Source: Fusibacter sp963666805
Lineage (GTDB): Bacteria; Bacillota; Clostridia; Peptostreptococcales; Acidaminobacteraceae
Reading direction: 5' to 3'
NCBI GenBank assembly: GCA_963666805.2
Contig: CAXXWR010000001.1
Location: 124,001-188,000 of the forward strand
DNA: 64,000 nt
This document shows, in pieces, positions 41,858-51,432 of this stretch. The notes below the pieces were generated by a model that worked only from the letters and a program-made list of their open reading frames with translations, had not been told where the DNA came from and ran no database searches. Each line of letters opens with the position of its first letter. Position 1 is the first letter of the stretch. A program made the translations under genes and the position numbers.

Positions 41858-44491
41858 TTATTTTTTGAGATCTGGATTGTTAATAGCAGCCTGTGCTGCT
41901 GCAAGTCTGGCTACTGGCACCCTATAAGGTGAACACGACACGTAGTTAAGACCTAATGTGTGACAAAAATCAATTGATTTTGGCTCACCACCATGTTCTC
42001 CACAGATTCCTAATTTGATGTTCGGATTAATAAGACGTCCTGATCGACTTGCAAATTTAATCAGTTGACCAACGCCCTGTTGATCAATCGTTTCAAAAGG
42101 ATCTTGTGAAAAAATACTCTTTTGTAAATAGTCATTTAAAAATTTACCCGCATCATCTCTTGAAAAACCAAGTGTCATTTGGGTTAAATCATTAGTCCCA
42201 AATGAGAAAAAGTCGGCTTCTTTGGCTAACTCATCAGCGATAAGAGCTGCTCTAGGCACTTCTATCATCGTCCCTATTTTATAGGTCATAGGGTGTTTAT
42301 GACTGTCCATCACTTGCTCTGCGGTTTTTTGAATCAAAGCTTTAATAATTTTAAATTCTTCCAAATGTCCTACGAGCGGCACCATGATTTCTGGAATGAT
42401 TGTAATGTGCATTTCATTTTCGACAGCAATTGCCGCCTCTAAGATAGCCGTTACTTGCATTTCATAAATTTCTGGGAAAGTAATTGCCAGCCTGCACCCT
42501 CTGTGGCCCAACATCGGATTAAATTCTTTTAAGCTTTCAATTTTAACCCTGAGTTGGTCAACAGGCATTGAGAGCTCTTGAGCAAGAAGGTCAATGTCTG
42601 CTTGATCATGTGGTAAAAATTCATGCAAAGGTGGATCCAATAACCTGATGGTTGCAGGACGACCTTCAAGAGCTTTATAGATACCGATAAAATCTTCTCT
42701 TTGATAAGGTAACAATTGACTAAGGGCTTTTTTTCGGTCCTCTGTAGAACTGGCAACAATCATTTCTCTTACACGCAAAATACGGGACTCATCAAAAAAC
42801 ATATGTTCAGTACGGCATAGACCAATGCCACTTGCCCCAAATTCAACAGCAGTTAACGTGTCTTTAGGTGTGTCTGCATTGGTTCTTACACCTAAACTTT
42901 TTACCTCATCTGCCCAGTTCAAAAGGGTTGCAAAATCACCTGTTAGTTTAACCCCTACTGTCGATACTTCCCCTAAATAAACATGACCCGTATTGCCATC
43001 GAGTGAAAGCGAGGTTCCTTCCTCGTATTTTACACCCCCTACTGTAAAGTAGCCTTGGGCTTCATTTACCTTAATCTCGCCACAACCGGCAATACAACAT
43101 TTTCCCATGCCTCTTGCCACAACTGCCGCATGAGAAGTCATTCCGCCACGAGATGTAAGTATCCCTTCACTACTGACCATGCCTTCAATATCTTCTGGAG
43201 AAGTTTCAGTACGTACGAGAATAGTTCTTATTCCCTTTTCATGTAAAGCCATTACTTTTTCTGAATCAAATACTACTTTTCCTGTTGCTGCACCCGGTGA
43301 TGCTGGAAGACCTTTAGCCAGTAAAGACGCTTCATTTAAGGCCTTTATTTCAAAGGTTGGATGTAACATTTGGTCAAGTTGTTTAGGTGCTACTCTCATA
43401 AGTGCCTCTTCTTTTGAGATAACCCCTTCATTAACCATATCTACAGCGACTTTAATGGCAGCAAAAGCAGTTCGTTTGGCTGTTCGGGTTTGTAAAAAAT
43501 AGAGTTTGCCTCTTTCAATTGTAAACTCTATATCCTGCATGTCATGATAATGGCTTTCTAACTTACCACAAATGCTCACAAATTGTTGATAGACCTCCGG
43601 CATAATGCTTTGGAGCGCTTCCATTTTTTGAGGGGTTCTAATCCCTGCAACGACATCTTCTCCTTGGGCATTGATTAAAAATTCACCAAAAACTTTAGGG
43701 TCACCTGTTGAAGGATGCCTTGTAAAAGCCACACCTGTTCCAGAAGTAGGACCCATATTACCAAATACCATAGACTGAATATTAACGGCTGTTCCTAGGT
43801 CATGATCTATACCGTTATAGTTTCTATAAACCACTGCACGGTCATTATTCCATGAACTGAACACAGCAGATATTGCCATGATTAATTGGTGTTGGGGATC
43901 TTGCGGAAAGGTCATATTAGCTTGTTTTTTAACGATCACTTTATAGCTATCAATGAGTTTTTTCAATGTTTCTGGTGATAGGTCTGTGTCAGACGTCACA
44001 TTTTGCTCCTCTTTAAAATGATCCAGTTCATGATCAAAGTGAAATTTAGGAATTTCAAGAACCACATCACTAAACATTTGAATAAACCGTCGGTAGCAAT
44101 CATAGGCAAATCGCTCATCGCCTGTCAAAGCGGCAAGTCCTTTTACCGATTGATCATTAAGTCCCAAGTTAAGGACCGTATCCATCATACCTGGCATTGA
44201 AATAACAGCACCGGATCTCACACTCACAAGCAAAGGATCTTGGTCATCCCCCAGTTTTTTTCCTGTTTTCGCTTCTAGTGCGATAAGGGCTAAATCAATG
44301 TCACTTTTGACCTCCTCAGATAGCACTTTGCCATCAAGGTAGTATTGGCTACAAGCTTCAGTGGTCAGTGTGAAACCATCTGGTACTGGTAAGCCGATTT
44401 TCTTCATTTCTGCTAAATTGGCACCTTTGCCTCCAAGAAGCCCTTTTAGCTCTTTACACCCTTCCTCAAAAGCGTAAATCATTTTTTTCAT
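41858..44491 (-). CDS. ppdK: Pyruvate, phosphate dikinase
   Basis: 877 residues from the ATG at 44489-44491, with GAGG nine bases upstream; a GTG 15 bases earlier is less likely. N-terminal ATP-grasp: GLLGGKGANLAEMKKIGLPVP. Central swivelling phospho-His domain: GILTSRGGMTSHAAVVARGMGKCCIAG (catalytic His about 450). C-terminal PEP/pyruvate barrel: GASGIGLCRTEHMFF, MLGHRGCRLAITFPE, DFFSFGTNDLTQMTLGFSRDD and LGICGEHGGEP. It interconverts ATP+Pi+pyruvate and AMP+PPi+PEP. The regulatory kinase gene follows upstream. Confidence 0.95.
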   Translation of the reverse strand: MKKMIYAFEEGCKELKGLLGGKGANLAEMKKIGLPVPDGFTLTTEACSQYYLDGKVLSEEVKSDIDLALIALEAKTGKKLGDDQDPLLVSVRSGAVISMPGMMDTVLNLGLNDQSVKGLAALTGDERFAYDCYRRFIQMFSDVVLEIPKFHFDHELDHFKEEQNVTSDTDLSPETLKKLIDSYKVIVKKQANMTFPQDPQHQLIMAISAVFSSWNNDRAVVYRNYNGIDHDLGTAVNIQSMVFGNMGPTSGTGVAFTRHPSTGDPKVFGEFLINAQGEDVVAGIRTPQKMEALQSIMPEVYQQFVSICGKLESHYHDMQDIEFTIERGKLYFLQTRTAKRTAFAAIKVAVDMVNEGVISKEEALMRVAPKQLDQMLHPTFEIKALNEASLLAKGLPASPGAATGKVVFDSEKVMALHEKGIRTILVRTETSPEDIEGMVSSEGILTSRGGMTSHAAVVARGMGKCCIAGCGEIKVNEAQGYFTVGGVKYEEGTSLSLDGNTGHVYLGEVSTVGVKLTGDFATLLNWADEVKSLGVRTNADTPKDTLTAVEFGASGIGLCRTEHMFFDESRILRVREMIVASSTEDRKKALSQLLPYQREDFIGIYKALEGRPATIRLLDPPLHEFLPHDQADIDLLAQELSMPVDQLRVKIESLKEFNPMLGHRGCRLAITFPEIYEMQVTAILEAAIAVENEMHITIIPEIMVPLVGHLEEFKIIKALIQKTAEQVMDSHKHPMTYKIGTMIEVPRAALIADELAKEADFFSFGTNDLTQMTLGFSRDDAGKFLNDYLQKSIFSQDPFETIDQQGVGQLIKFASRSGRLINPNIKLGICGEHGGEPKSIDFCHTLGLNYVSCSPYRVPVARLAAAQAAINNPDLKK

Positions 44492-44518
44492 TTTTATCAT
44501 CCTCACAAAGATTTATTT

Positions 44519-44548
44519 ATAAAAAACCCATATTCAAAATATGGGTTA
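44519..44548 (-). terminator. Terminator of the PPDK regulatory protein gene
   Basis: AACCCATATT and AATATGGGTTTTTTAT on the minus strand, between the regulator stop and the ppdK start. Its strength suggests ppdK is transcribed separately or by read-through. Confidence 0.75.
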
Positions 44549-44579
44549 ATTATTAAAATAAGATGTAAATCTTATAGTG

Positions 44580-45398
44580 CTATTTAAATTTTGTGTTGAT
44601 TCCAGTGATTTCCATAATGATACTTGCAGTTTCTTCAATGGCTTTATTAGCGACATTGATGATGGGACAACCTAATTGGTTGTAGACTTTATCAGCATAG
44701 TCTAACTCTTCTAAGATTCTGTCAACGTTGGCATAGTCAACATTACCAGTAAGTCCTAGCGCTTTTAAGCGTTCTGACCGAATCTCGTTAAGCTTTTCAG
44801 GCGAGTTAGTCAGTCCAATGAGTTTAGACTTAGGAACTTCAAAAATCTCTTTTGCAAGCGGAATTTCAGGTACCAAAGGCACATTGGCTACTTTGATATT
44901 TTTATGTGACAAATACATACTGAGTGGTGTTTTAGATGTTCTAGATATACCCAGAAGAACCACATCAGCATACTTAAGTCCTCTTAAATCTTTTCCATCA
45001 TCGTATTTTACAGCAAATTCGATTGCCGCTACTCTTTCAAAGTAGTCGTCATCGAGTTTGTACATCGTTCCTGGTTTACCAACAGGTGCTATCCCAAAGA
45101 AGTCTCCAAATTTAGATAAAATAGGAGATAGAATATCATGATATGCCAATTGATGAGCCTCACACTCACTAATAATGACATCTCGTAATTCATCTAGTAC
45201 GGTTGTAAATAAGACAATAGATTCATGTTTTGATGCTTCAAGAACAATTTCTTTGACGGCATCAGCGTCCCTCACATAGTTGTACTTCTTGACGATATAG
45301 TCTTTATTTAAAAATTGATTCATTGCAGCTTTTGCCACATGCGTTGCTGTCTCACCTAAAGAATCAGATAAGATAAAAATATGATACCGAATATCCAT
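44580..45398 (-). CDS. Pyruvate, phosphate dikinase regulatory protein (DUF299)
   Basis: 272 residues. IFILSDSLGETATHVAKAAMNQF near the N-terminus and VVLLGISRTSKTPLSMYLSHKNIKVANVPLVPEIP near 145-179, which includes the GxSRTxKTP nucleotide-binding loop, identify the family. It is a bifunctional ADP-dependent kinase and Pi-dependent pyrophosphorylase that switches PPDK off and on via a Thr next to its catalytic His. The neighbour ppdK fits. Confidence 0.93.
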   Translation of the reverse strand: MDIRYHIFILSDSLGETATHVAKAAMNQFLNKDYIVKKYNYVRDADAVKEIVLEASKHESIVLFTTVLDELRDVIISECEAHQLAYHDILSPILSKFGDFFGIAPVGKPGTMYKLDDDYFERVAAIEFAVKYDDGKDLRGLKYADVVLLGISRTSKTPLSMYLSHKNIKVANVPLVPEIPLAKEIFEVPKSKLIGLTNSPEKLNEIRSERLKALGLTGNVDYANVDRILEELDYADKVYNQLGCPIINVANKAIEETASIIMEITGINTKFK

Positions 45399-45443
45399 AG
45401 TAGCCTCCTTAACTATTTATATCCTACTTTTTTATGGCGTAAG

Positions 45444-45529
45444 CTAAAATCTGATTTTTTCTTCAAGGTACTGTACTAATTCGTCGATTTTAATTCGTTC
45501 TTGTTCCATCGTATCACGATTTCTAATAG
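45444..45529 (-). pseudogene. glyS: Out-of-frame 3' end of glyS
   Basis: The frame AGT GTA ACT ATT AGA, about 30 codons (SVTIRNRDTMEQERIKID... ending EEKIRF, stop at 45444-45446), matches the C-terminal end expected for glycyl-tRNA synthetase. It is separated from the main frame by an insertion that repeats GATCAAGT. Removing those eight bases (GTGATCAA) restores EEDQSVTIRNRDTMEQ. Confidence 0.75.
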
Positions 45530-46840
45530 TTACACTTTGATCACTTGATCTTCCTCTGAATCAAAATCATAAGTGATACAGAATGGTGTACCAATTTCAT
45601 CATGACGGCGGTAGCGTTTACCGATAGAACCTGAATCATCATAATCTACGTTGAATTTTTCTGAAAGTAATTCAAAAACCCCTTGAGCCTTATCGTTTAA
45701 CTTTTTAGAAAGTGGAAAAATAGCCGCTTTATAAGGTGCAAGTGCTGGATGGAATTTCATCACAGTTCTGCTTGTACCATCTTCAAGTTCTTCTTCACAG
45801 TAAGCATTTACTAAAAAGGCTAATGTGACACGGTCAGCGCCAAGTGAGGGTTCGATTACATATGGAACATATTTTTCATTAGTTACAGGATCTTGGTATC
45901 TTAAATCAGCTTTAGATTCTTCCATATGTGCTTTGAGGTCAAAATCTGTACGATCTGCAATTCCCCATAATTCGCCCCAACCAAATGGGAACATGTATTC
46001 AATATCAGTGGTTGCGTTTGAATAATGAGAAAGTTCTTCTGCTTCATGATCTCTAAAACGGACACTCTCCTCATTGATGCCAAGTCTTAGAAGCCATTTC
46101 ATACAAAATTCTTTCCAATAGTTAAACCATTCGAGGTCTTCGCCTGGTTTACAGAAAAATTCGAGTTCCATTTGTTCGAATTCTCTAATTCTATAAATAA
46201 AATTACCTGGTGTAATCTCATTTCTAAACGATTTACCGATTTGGCCTATACCAAATGGGACTTTCTTTCTTGAAGCTCTTTGGATTGCTTTAAAATTCAC
46301 AAAAATCCCTTGAGCTGTTTCAGGTCTTAAATAAATTTCAGTCGATGAATCTTCTGTCACACCTTGGAAGGTTTTAAACATGAGATTAAACTGGCGAATT
46401 CCTGTAAAATCAGTAGAACCACAGTTATCACATTTGATGCCTTCTTCTTTGATGTAGTTTTCCATTTTTTCATTGCTCCATGCATCTATTGCATCAGCAC
46501 TTTCACCTTTTTTAGCCATGTGTGCTTCTATCAGTTGATCTGCACGGTAACGTGTTTTACATGATTTACAGTCCATAAGAGGATCGTTAAAGCCTCCCAC
46601 ATGTCCTGATGCAACCCACACATTTGGGTTCATTAGTATTGCACTATCTATTCCCACATTATAAGGTGACCCTTGTACGAATTTTTTCCACCATGCACTT
46701 TTGACATTGTTTTTAAGTTCTACACCCAGTGGACCGTAATCCCATGAGTTAGCAAGACCACCATATATATCTGAACCTGGAAATACAAATCCTCTTGATT
46801 TACATAATGAAACAATTTTTTCCATTGTTACATCTTTCAT
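45530..46840 (-). CDS. glyS: Glycyl-tRNA synthetase, C-terminus frameshifted
   Basis: 436 residues before a premature TAA; the family is about 460. It starts MKDVTMEKIVSLCKSRGFVFPGSDIYGG, with GGAGG upstream. Motif 2 is FRNEITPGNFIYRIREFEQMELEFFC and motif 3 VIEPSLGADRVTLAFL, so the catalytic class II core is intact. The anticodon-binding domain is truncated and ends EEDQVIKV instead of EEDQSVTIRNRDTMEQ. The reason is an 8-bp tandem insertion near 45532. Loss of the last 30 residues may or may not be tolerated; an assembly error is possible. Controlled by the T-box leader. Confidence 0.88.
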   Translation of the reverse strand: MKDVTMEKIVSLCKSRGFVFPGSDIYGGLANSWDYGPLGVELKNNVKSAWWKKFVQGSPYNVGIDSAILMNPNVWVASGHVGGFNDPLMDCKSCKTRYRADQLIEAHMAKKGESADAIDAWSNEKMENYIKEEGIKCDNCGSTDFTGIRQFNLMFKTFQGVTEDSSTEIYLRPETAQGIFVNFKAIQRASRKKVPFGIGQIGKSFRNEITPGNFIYRIREFEQMELEFFCKPGEDLEWFNYWKEFCMKWLLRLGINEESVRFRDHEAEELSHYSNATTDIEYMFPFGWGELWGIADRTDFDLKAHMEESKADLRYQDPVTNEKYVPYVIEPSLGADRVTLAFLVNAYCEEELEDGTSRTVMKFHPALAPYKAAIFPLSKKLNDKAQGVFELLSEKFNVDYDDSGSIGKRYRRHDEIGTPFCITYDFDSEEDQVIKV

Positions 46841-46907
46841 GTTTTACTCCTCCTACATCTTATTAATGATTGTTATAGATTGTTATTTTAAAATAACTTA
46901 TAAAAAT

Positions 46908-47107
46908 AAAAAAATCCTTCGTCCCTACGAAAATAAGGGACGAAAGATTATCTTCCGCGGTGCCACCCTAGTTAGCATTTTTAAATGCTCACTTAAGTTT
47001 TGTATAGCTCAAAAGCGCCTTTCCATCTATTCAGTCCTGATTTTCACCAACCATCAGTTCTCTTATTACTGCAATAGGATGTACTCCTCTTCGTCATAGC
47101 AACACTA
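46908..47107 (-). promoter_or_regulatory. T-box leader of glyS (glycine specifier)
   Basis: The minus-strand leader has the T-box GGTGGCACCGCGG in the antiterminator (complement of 46955-46967), followed by a strong terminator hairpin CTTTCGTCCC / GGGACGAAGG and a T-run (46917-46946). Stem I carries GGTTGGTGAAAA in the distal loop and a GGC triplet (complement of 47017-47019) where the specifier should lie, GGC being a glycine codon. Uncharged tRNA-Gly would stabilise the antiterminator and allow synthesis of glyS. Confidence 0.92.
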
Positions 47108-47119
47108 TTATTTTTTATG

Positions 47120-47148
47120 ATATTATCATAAAAATCACCTAAAGTAAA
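47120..47148 (-). promoter_or_regulatory. Promoter of the glyS T-box transcript
   Basis: TTTACT (complement of 47143-47148), 17 bases, TAATAT (complement of 47120-47125), just after the DUF4342 stop codon. Confidence 0.6.
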
Positions 47149-47153
47149 GGTTT

Positions 47154-47735
47154 TTACTCGTTAAACCATTCTTTCATTTCTTCTTCTTCAGTCATTTTAA
47201 GATCTGCTTCTGCATCAGAATCACTGCTTTCTTCAGTGGAAGGTACTTCTTCATCCTCTTTGCAGCAATCTTCAGCATTTTCAGCTGATTCACGTCTTAA
47301 TTTTTGTTTAACTTCATTAAATTTTTCTTGAGTCATTTCATTAATATCTAATATGCCACCATCTTTTTTAAAGATTTTGATATGACATCCAGTTGCCACA
47401 GACGCTATAATTCCTGCTGTAATAGCTAATGGGAAAGCGACAATCCCTACTGCACCAGCGGCAACAGGCAAATCAATATATTTTGTACCATTTTTTTCAA
47501 TGACAATCTTATTAATGAGTCCTTCATTAGCGAGTGATTTTAAAGCAGCAACGATTTCTTCTCCGCTCATGCGTTTACCTGTTGATTTTTTATCATTGAG
47601 CTCTTGAGTTTCTTCAATATAAATCAGAGCTTTAACAATATCACCATCACTTAATTCTAAGGCCTCTTTTGCTACCTTATAAGACACGCCAGTTCTGTTA
47701 ATTACTTCATCTACCATTTCTAGTGTTATATTCAT
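47154..47735 (-). CDS. DUF4342 protein with N-terminal UBA-like domain
   Basis: 193 residues from the ATG at 47733-47735, with GAGGTG upstream. ITLEMVDEVINRTGVSYKVAKEALELSDGDIVKALIYIEE (2-41) is a UBA/TS-N-like three-helix domain of the DUF4342 type. A middle part includes KNGTKYIDLPVAAGAVGIVAFPLAITAGIIASVATGCHIKIFK, with a hydrophobic stretch, and the C-terminus is very acidic. Function unknown. Confidence 0.72.
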   Translation of the reverse strand: MNITLEMVDEVINRTGVSYKVAKEALELSDGDIVKALIYIEETQELNDKKSTGKRMSGEEIVAALKSLANEGLINKIVIEKNGTKYIDLPVAAGAVGIVAFPLAITAGIIASVATGCHIKIFKKDGGILDINEMTQEKFNEVKQKLRRESAENAEDCCKEDEEVPSTEESSDSDAEADLKMTEEEEMKEWFNE

Positions 47736-47854
47736 CTTGTTCACCTCTCGATTTATTTGTTTTTTATTATTATACCATTGCTACTTAAAATAGAAACACT
47801 TTAAACCAGACTTTCATCCTATTTTAATCAATCATTAATCTAAATGAGTCATAT

Positions 47855-48598
47855 TTAGCGTTTTAAAGTATCAATAAAATCTTTTGAATGAATCGTGTGA
47901 AAATCATTATGATACATTAGAAAAACTTCCATGATGTGTATTAACTTGTTCAAATAGCCTTCATGGATATTGGTTTTAGCACTAACCCGTATATCTTTGA
48001 CCAGCAAGTATTGCATCAAATGCATATAGGTCTTATTGAGTTTAATCAGTCGTTCATCTGACGTCAGACAACTGTTACATACAAAACCTCCCGACTCAAT
48101 TGAAAACATGTATTCATGAGGCTTCCCACATAAATGACAATTTTCTTTTAGATTGGGTTGATGACCAGAGTATTTTGACAGTTTCATCAAATAAGCTAAC
48201 CTTAGATTATCATAATGCCCTATTTGTTTAGACAGAGCGTGTATGATTTCAATAACCGTCTGATAGTGGTCTAGGTCTGCAACGTTATTAATCGTATGAT
48301 ACTGACAAAGTTCCAAAATGTAATTACCATAGGCAAGTGCCATTAAATCATCCGTTATGCGATAATGTGAATCATGGACAGAAACCGAATTGACTTTCAT
48401 CACTTTTGTTTTACTATTAAGCATAAAATCACCAAAGACAAAGGGTTTTGAAGCGGCCGCTAATGGTGATTTTGAACTTTTAGCCCCATTGGCAACGGCT
48501 TCAATTTTACCTGCTTTCTTTGTAAACAAAGTCAGAAAAATGTCATTGTTATTAGATTTTACTGTTTTGATGACAATTGCATCTGACTGAAAAAACAT
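47855..48598 (-). CDS. recO: DNA repair protein RecO
   Basis: 247 residues. The N-terminal OB fold includes FFQSDAIVIKTVKSNNNDIFLTLFTKKAGKIEAVANGAKSSKS. The zinc finger is CHLCGKPHEYMFSIESGGFVCNSC (about 153-176). RecO loads RecA at SSB-coated single strands with RecR. It is near era and cdd, as usual in Firmicutes. Confidence 0.93.
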   Translation of the reverse strand: MFFQSDAIVIKTVKSNNNDIFLTLFTKKAGKIEAVANGAKSSKSPLAAASKPFVFGDFMLNSKTKVMKVNSVSVHDSHYRITDDLMALAYGNYILELCQYHTINNVADLDHYQTVIEIIHALSKQIGHYDNLRLAYLMKLSKYSGHQPNLKENCHLCGKPHEYMFSIESGGFVCNSCLTSDERLIKLNKTYMHLMQYLLVKDIRVSAKTNIHEGYLNKLIHIMEVFLMYHNDFHTIHSKDFIDTLKR

Positions 48599-48690
48599 AC
48601 TCTACTCCCCGTTTGAGGGCTAAATAGCCTTTTTTCTATATAGGATTAATGCGTTATGACAGGTATAGCTGACTCTTGTGTAAAATCAGT

Positions 48691-50061
48691 TTATAATTGT
48701 GTCAACATTGCAGTTGCTAATGTGAAATAAATTGACAAGCCTGTAATATCAATTGTAGTTGTTATAAAAGGTGCTGAGGCAACTGCAGGATCTATCCCAA
48801 TTTTTTTGAATACAAAAGGAACGAGCGTTCCGATTGCTGCAGCAGTTGTCATATTGGCAGTCATTGCTACACCAACAATAATTGCCACTTCGATTTCTGA
48901 ACTCATAACAATCGCAGCAATTCCTGCGACGATGGAGCAAAGAATTCCCACCAAAACGCCTACTGAAATTTCATGAATCAACGTTTTGAAAATACCACTA
49001 CCTTCAATAACTTTAGTCGCTATATTCCTCACTGTAATGGTTGAAGACTGTGTTCCTACATTCCCGCCCATGCCGGCAAGAAGGGGCATAAACATTGCCA
49101 ATGTTGCATTAGTGCTGATGGTATCTTGATATTTAGCTAAAACGGTTGCTGACAAGAGTCCACCGAATATTGTAATCAGAAGCCACGGCAACCTTGATTT
49201 TACAGAATTTTTAATCCGCTCAAACAAAGTATCATCATTTTCATAGGCCTCTTCTTCTGTAGACCCTACAAATTTATAGATATCTTCGGTTGCTTCTTCT
49301 TCGATAACATCAATGATATCATCTACTGTAATAATCCCGTGAACCACATTTTGGTCATCAACAACAGGAATCGCTAAGAGGTCGTATTTGGATACGATTT
49401 TAGCAACTTCTTCTTGGTCGTCCATGAGATTTACACTAATGACATTATCGTTCATAATAGACGCCACGGGCTTATTAGGGGCAGAGATAATCAATTGTCT
49501 CAGTGAAATAACACCCACAAGACGATCTAAATCATCAGTCACATACACATAATAAATCGTTTCCGCGTCTGGCGCTATCGCACGTAATGTCTCAATGGCA
49601 TAATAAATAGAATAATCTTTTTTGATAGAGACAAAGTCTTTTGTCATGATACCACCAGCGGTATCTTCTTCATAGTGTAAAAGGTCTTTGACATCTACAG
49701 CATCATCATAGTCCAGGAAAGCAATAATTTCTTTCTGACGACTTTCTGATAGATCACTTAATTTATCAACAATATCATCTTGAGACATTAAGTCTAATAG
49801 CGTTACTTTTTTTTCGTAAGTTAGTTCTTTGATTAACGTACTAAAATCTTCTGAATTAATCTCTTCGAGAACTTCAGTTGCTTTCTCATCTGACAAGAGT
49901 CCAAAAACGTGTTTTTGGTAGTCAGAATCCAAATTTTCTAGCACTTCAGCGATATCTGCCGAGTGCATACTTTCTAAATAGTTATGAAGTTCTACCTCTT
50001 GACGTGTTTCAATGTAGCCTTCAATTTTAGAAAGGTATTCATAGAATTTTAGTAAACCCAT
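48691..50061 (-). CDS. mgtE: Magnesium transporter MgtE
   Basis: 456 residues. N-terminal MgtE superhelix (1-135), two CBS domains (about 135-260, IMTKDFVSIKKDYSIYYAIETLR and IMNDNVISVNLMDDQEEVAKIVSKYDLLAIPVVD), and five membrane helices (285-456) with MPLLAGMGGNVGTQSSTITVRNIAT, the pore signature. Magnesium binding to the cytoplasmic part gates the channel. Confidence 0.95.
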   Translation of the reverse strand: MGLLKFYEYLSKIEGYIETRQEVELHNYLESMHSADIAEVLENLDSDYQKHVFGLLSDEKATEVLEEINSEDFSTLIKELTYEKKVTLLDLMSQDDIVDKLSDLSESRQKEIIAFLDYDDAVDVKDLLHYEEDTAGGIMTKDFVSIKKDYSIYYAIETLRAIAPDAETIYYVYVTDDLDRLVGVISLRQLIISAPNKPVASIMNDNVISVNLMDDQEEVAKIVSKYDLLAIPVVDDQNVVHGIITVDDIIDVIEEEATEDIYKFVGSTEEEAYENDDTLFERIKNSVKSRLPWLLITIFGGLLSATVLAKYQDTISTNATLAMFMPLLAGMGGNVGTQSSTITVRNIATKVIEGSGIFKTLIHEISVGVLVGILCSIVAGIAAIVMSSEIEVAIIVGVAMTANMTTAAAIGTLVPFVFKKIGIDPAVASAPFITTTIDITGLSIYFTLATAMLTQL

Positions 50062-50118
50062 GCTTCACCTCCATTTTTAAAATAAATGGCGGTAAGTCAA
50101 AGACTTACCACTACTTAT

Positions 50119-51009
50119 CTATTCTTTATATCCGAGATTTTTCAGGAGACCTGAATTATCTCTCCATCCTTCTCTTACTTTGACCCACAGTTGTAGGTTA
50201 ACTTTGCTTTCAAGAAACGTTTCCATATCTTGTCGTGCACTTTTGCCAATTCCTTTGAGTTTACGGCCTTCTTTACCTATAATAATCCCCTTGTGGGATT
50301 TTTTTTCACAGATAATATTGGCTTCGATATCATACAAGTCTTTGTCTTCACGTTTGCGCATTTTTTGAATTTCTACAGCCACTCCATGAGGGACTTCATC
50401 TTGAAGATATCTTAACACTTTTTCTCTAATGATTTCAGACACAATGGTCCTTTCAGTTTGATCGGTCATTGTATCTTCAGGATAATAGGCAGGGCCTTCT
50501 GGTAAGTTGTTTTTAAGCATTTTGATAAGGTCATGGGTTCCTTTTCCTTGCGACGCACTAAGTCCAACTATATCTTTAATAAAAGGGAACGTTGAATACG
50601 TATCATAAATAGTCTTAAAGGTATCTGGACTAATGAGATCGACTTTATTAATTGCCAGTATAACATCTACTTTAGCATCCTTAATTAAGTCAAGAAGGAA
50701 CTGGTCACCAGGACCAATTTTAGAAGAATGATCTACCATTAAAACCACAACATCGACATCTTTTATAGCACCGAGTGCACTTTCAACCATAAAGTCACCT
50801 AATTTGTTCTTAGGTTTGTGAATCCCAGGTGTATCAACAAAGATAATTTGAGATTCATCATCGTTGTACATCGCTGTTATTTTATGTCGCGTTGTCTGAG
50901 GTTTATCAGACATAATCGCAATTTTTTCTCCAATAATTTGATTAAGTAATGTTGATTTTCCAACATTGGGTCTTCCTATAATAGTAACAAAACCTGATTT
51001 AAATGGCAT
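50119..51009 (-). CDS. era: GTPase Era
   Basis: 296 residues. G1 GRPNVGKST (about 12-20), G3 DTPGIHKPK (about 59-67), G4 NKVD (about 120-123), with the KH domain at the C-terminus (IICEKKSHKGIIIGKEGRKLKGIG). It binds 16S rRNA and acts in 30S assembly. Neighbours cdd and recO are the standard order. Confidence 0.97.
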   Translation of the reverse strand: MPFKSGFVTIIGRPNVGKSTLLNQIIGEKIAIMSDKPQTTRHKITAMYNDDESQIIFVDTPGIHKPKNKLGDFMVESALGAIKDVDVVVLMVDHSSKIGPGDQFLLDLIKDAKVDVILAINKVDLISPDTFKTIYDTYSTFPFIKDIVGLSASQGKGTHDLIKMLKNNLPEGPAYYPEDTMTDQTERTIVSEIIREKVLRYLQDEVPHGVAVEIQKMRKREDKDLYDIEANIICEKKSHKGIIIGKEGRKLKGIGKSARQDMETFLESKVNLQLWVKVREGWRDNSGLLKNLGYKE

Positions 51010-51032
51010 TTCTTCTCTCCAAACTTTTTTGA

Positions 51033-51422
51033 TTATTTTAAATCTTTGTGTGTAAACGATTTAGCCAGTAATTCATCTAATTTATAGACTTCATAATCAT
51101 AATCCTTAGCGACAATTATGTCAATATCTACACCAAATTCAGCAATTACTTGACGGCAAATACCGCATGGGAACGTATAATCATAACTACTTGAAACGAT
51201 AGCAATCGCTTCAAATTCTTTTTCGCCTTCTGAAATGGCTTTATAAATAGCCGTTCTTTCTGCACAGCTTGTTGCTCCATAAGCAGCATTTTCAACGTTA
51301 CAACCAGTATAAATTTTACCTGATTTTGTAAGAAGTGCTGCTCCTACTTGAAACTTGGAATAAGGTACATATGCAAATTCCTTTGCTTCATAAGCTTTTT
51401 CAACGAGTTGTTTATAATCCAT
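51033..51422 (-). CDS. cdd: Cytidine deaminase
   Basis: 129 residues, homotetramer-type. ENAAYGATSCAERTAIYKA (about 44-62) holds the zinc Cys and catalytic Glu, and FPCGICRQVIAEFG has the other two Cys. It converts cytidine and deoxycytidine to uridine forms. Confidence 0.95.
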   Translation of the reverse strand: MDYKQLVEKAYEAKEFAYVPYSKFQVGAALLTKSGKIYTGCNVENAAYGATSCAERTAIYKAISEGEKEFEAIAIVSSSYDYTFPCGICRQVIAEFGVDIDIIVAKDYDYEVYKLDELLAKSFTHKDLK

Positions 51423-51432
51423 GATTATCCTC

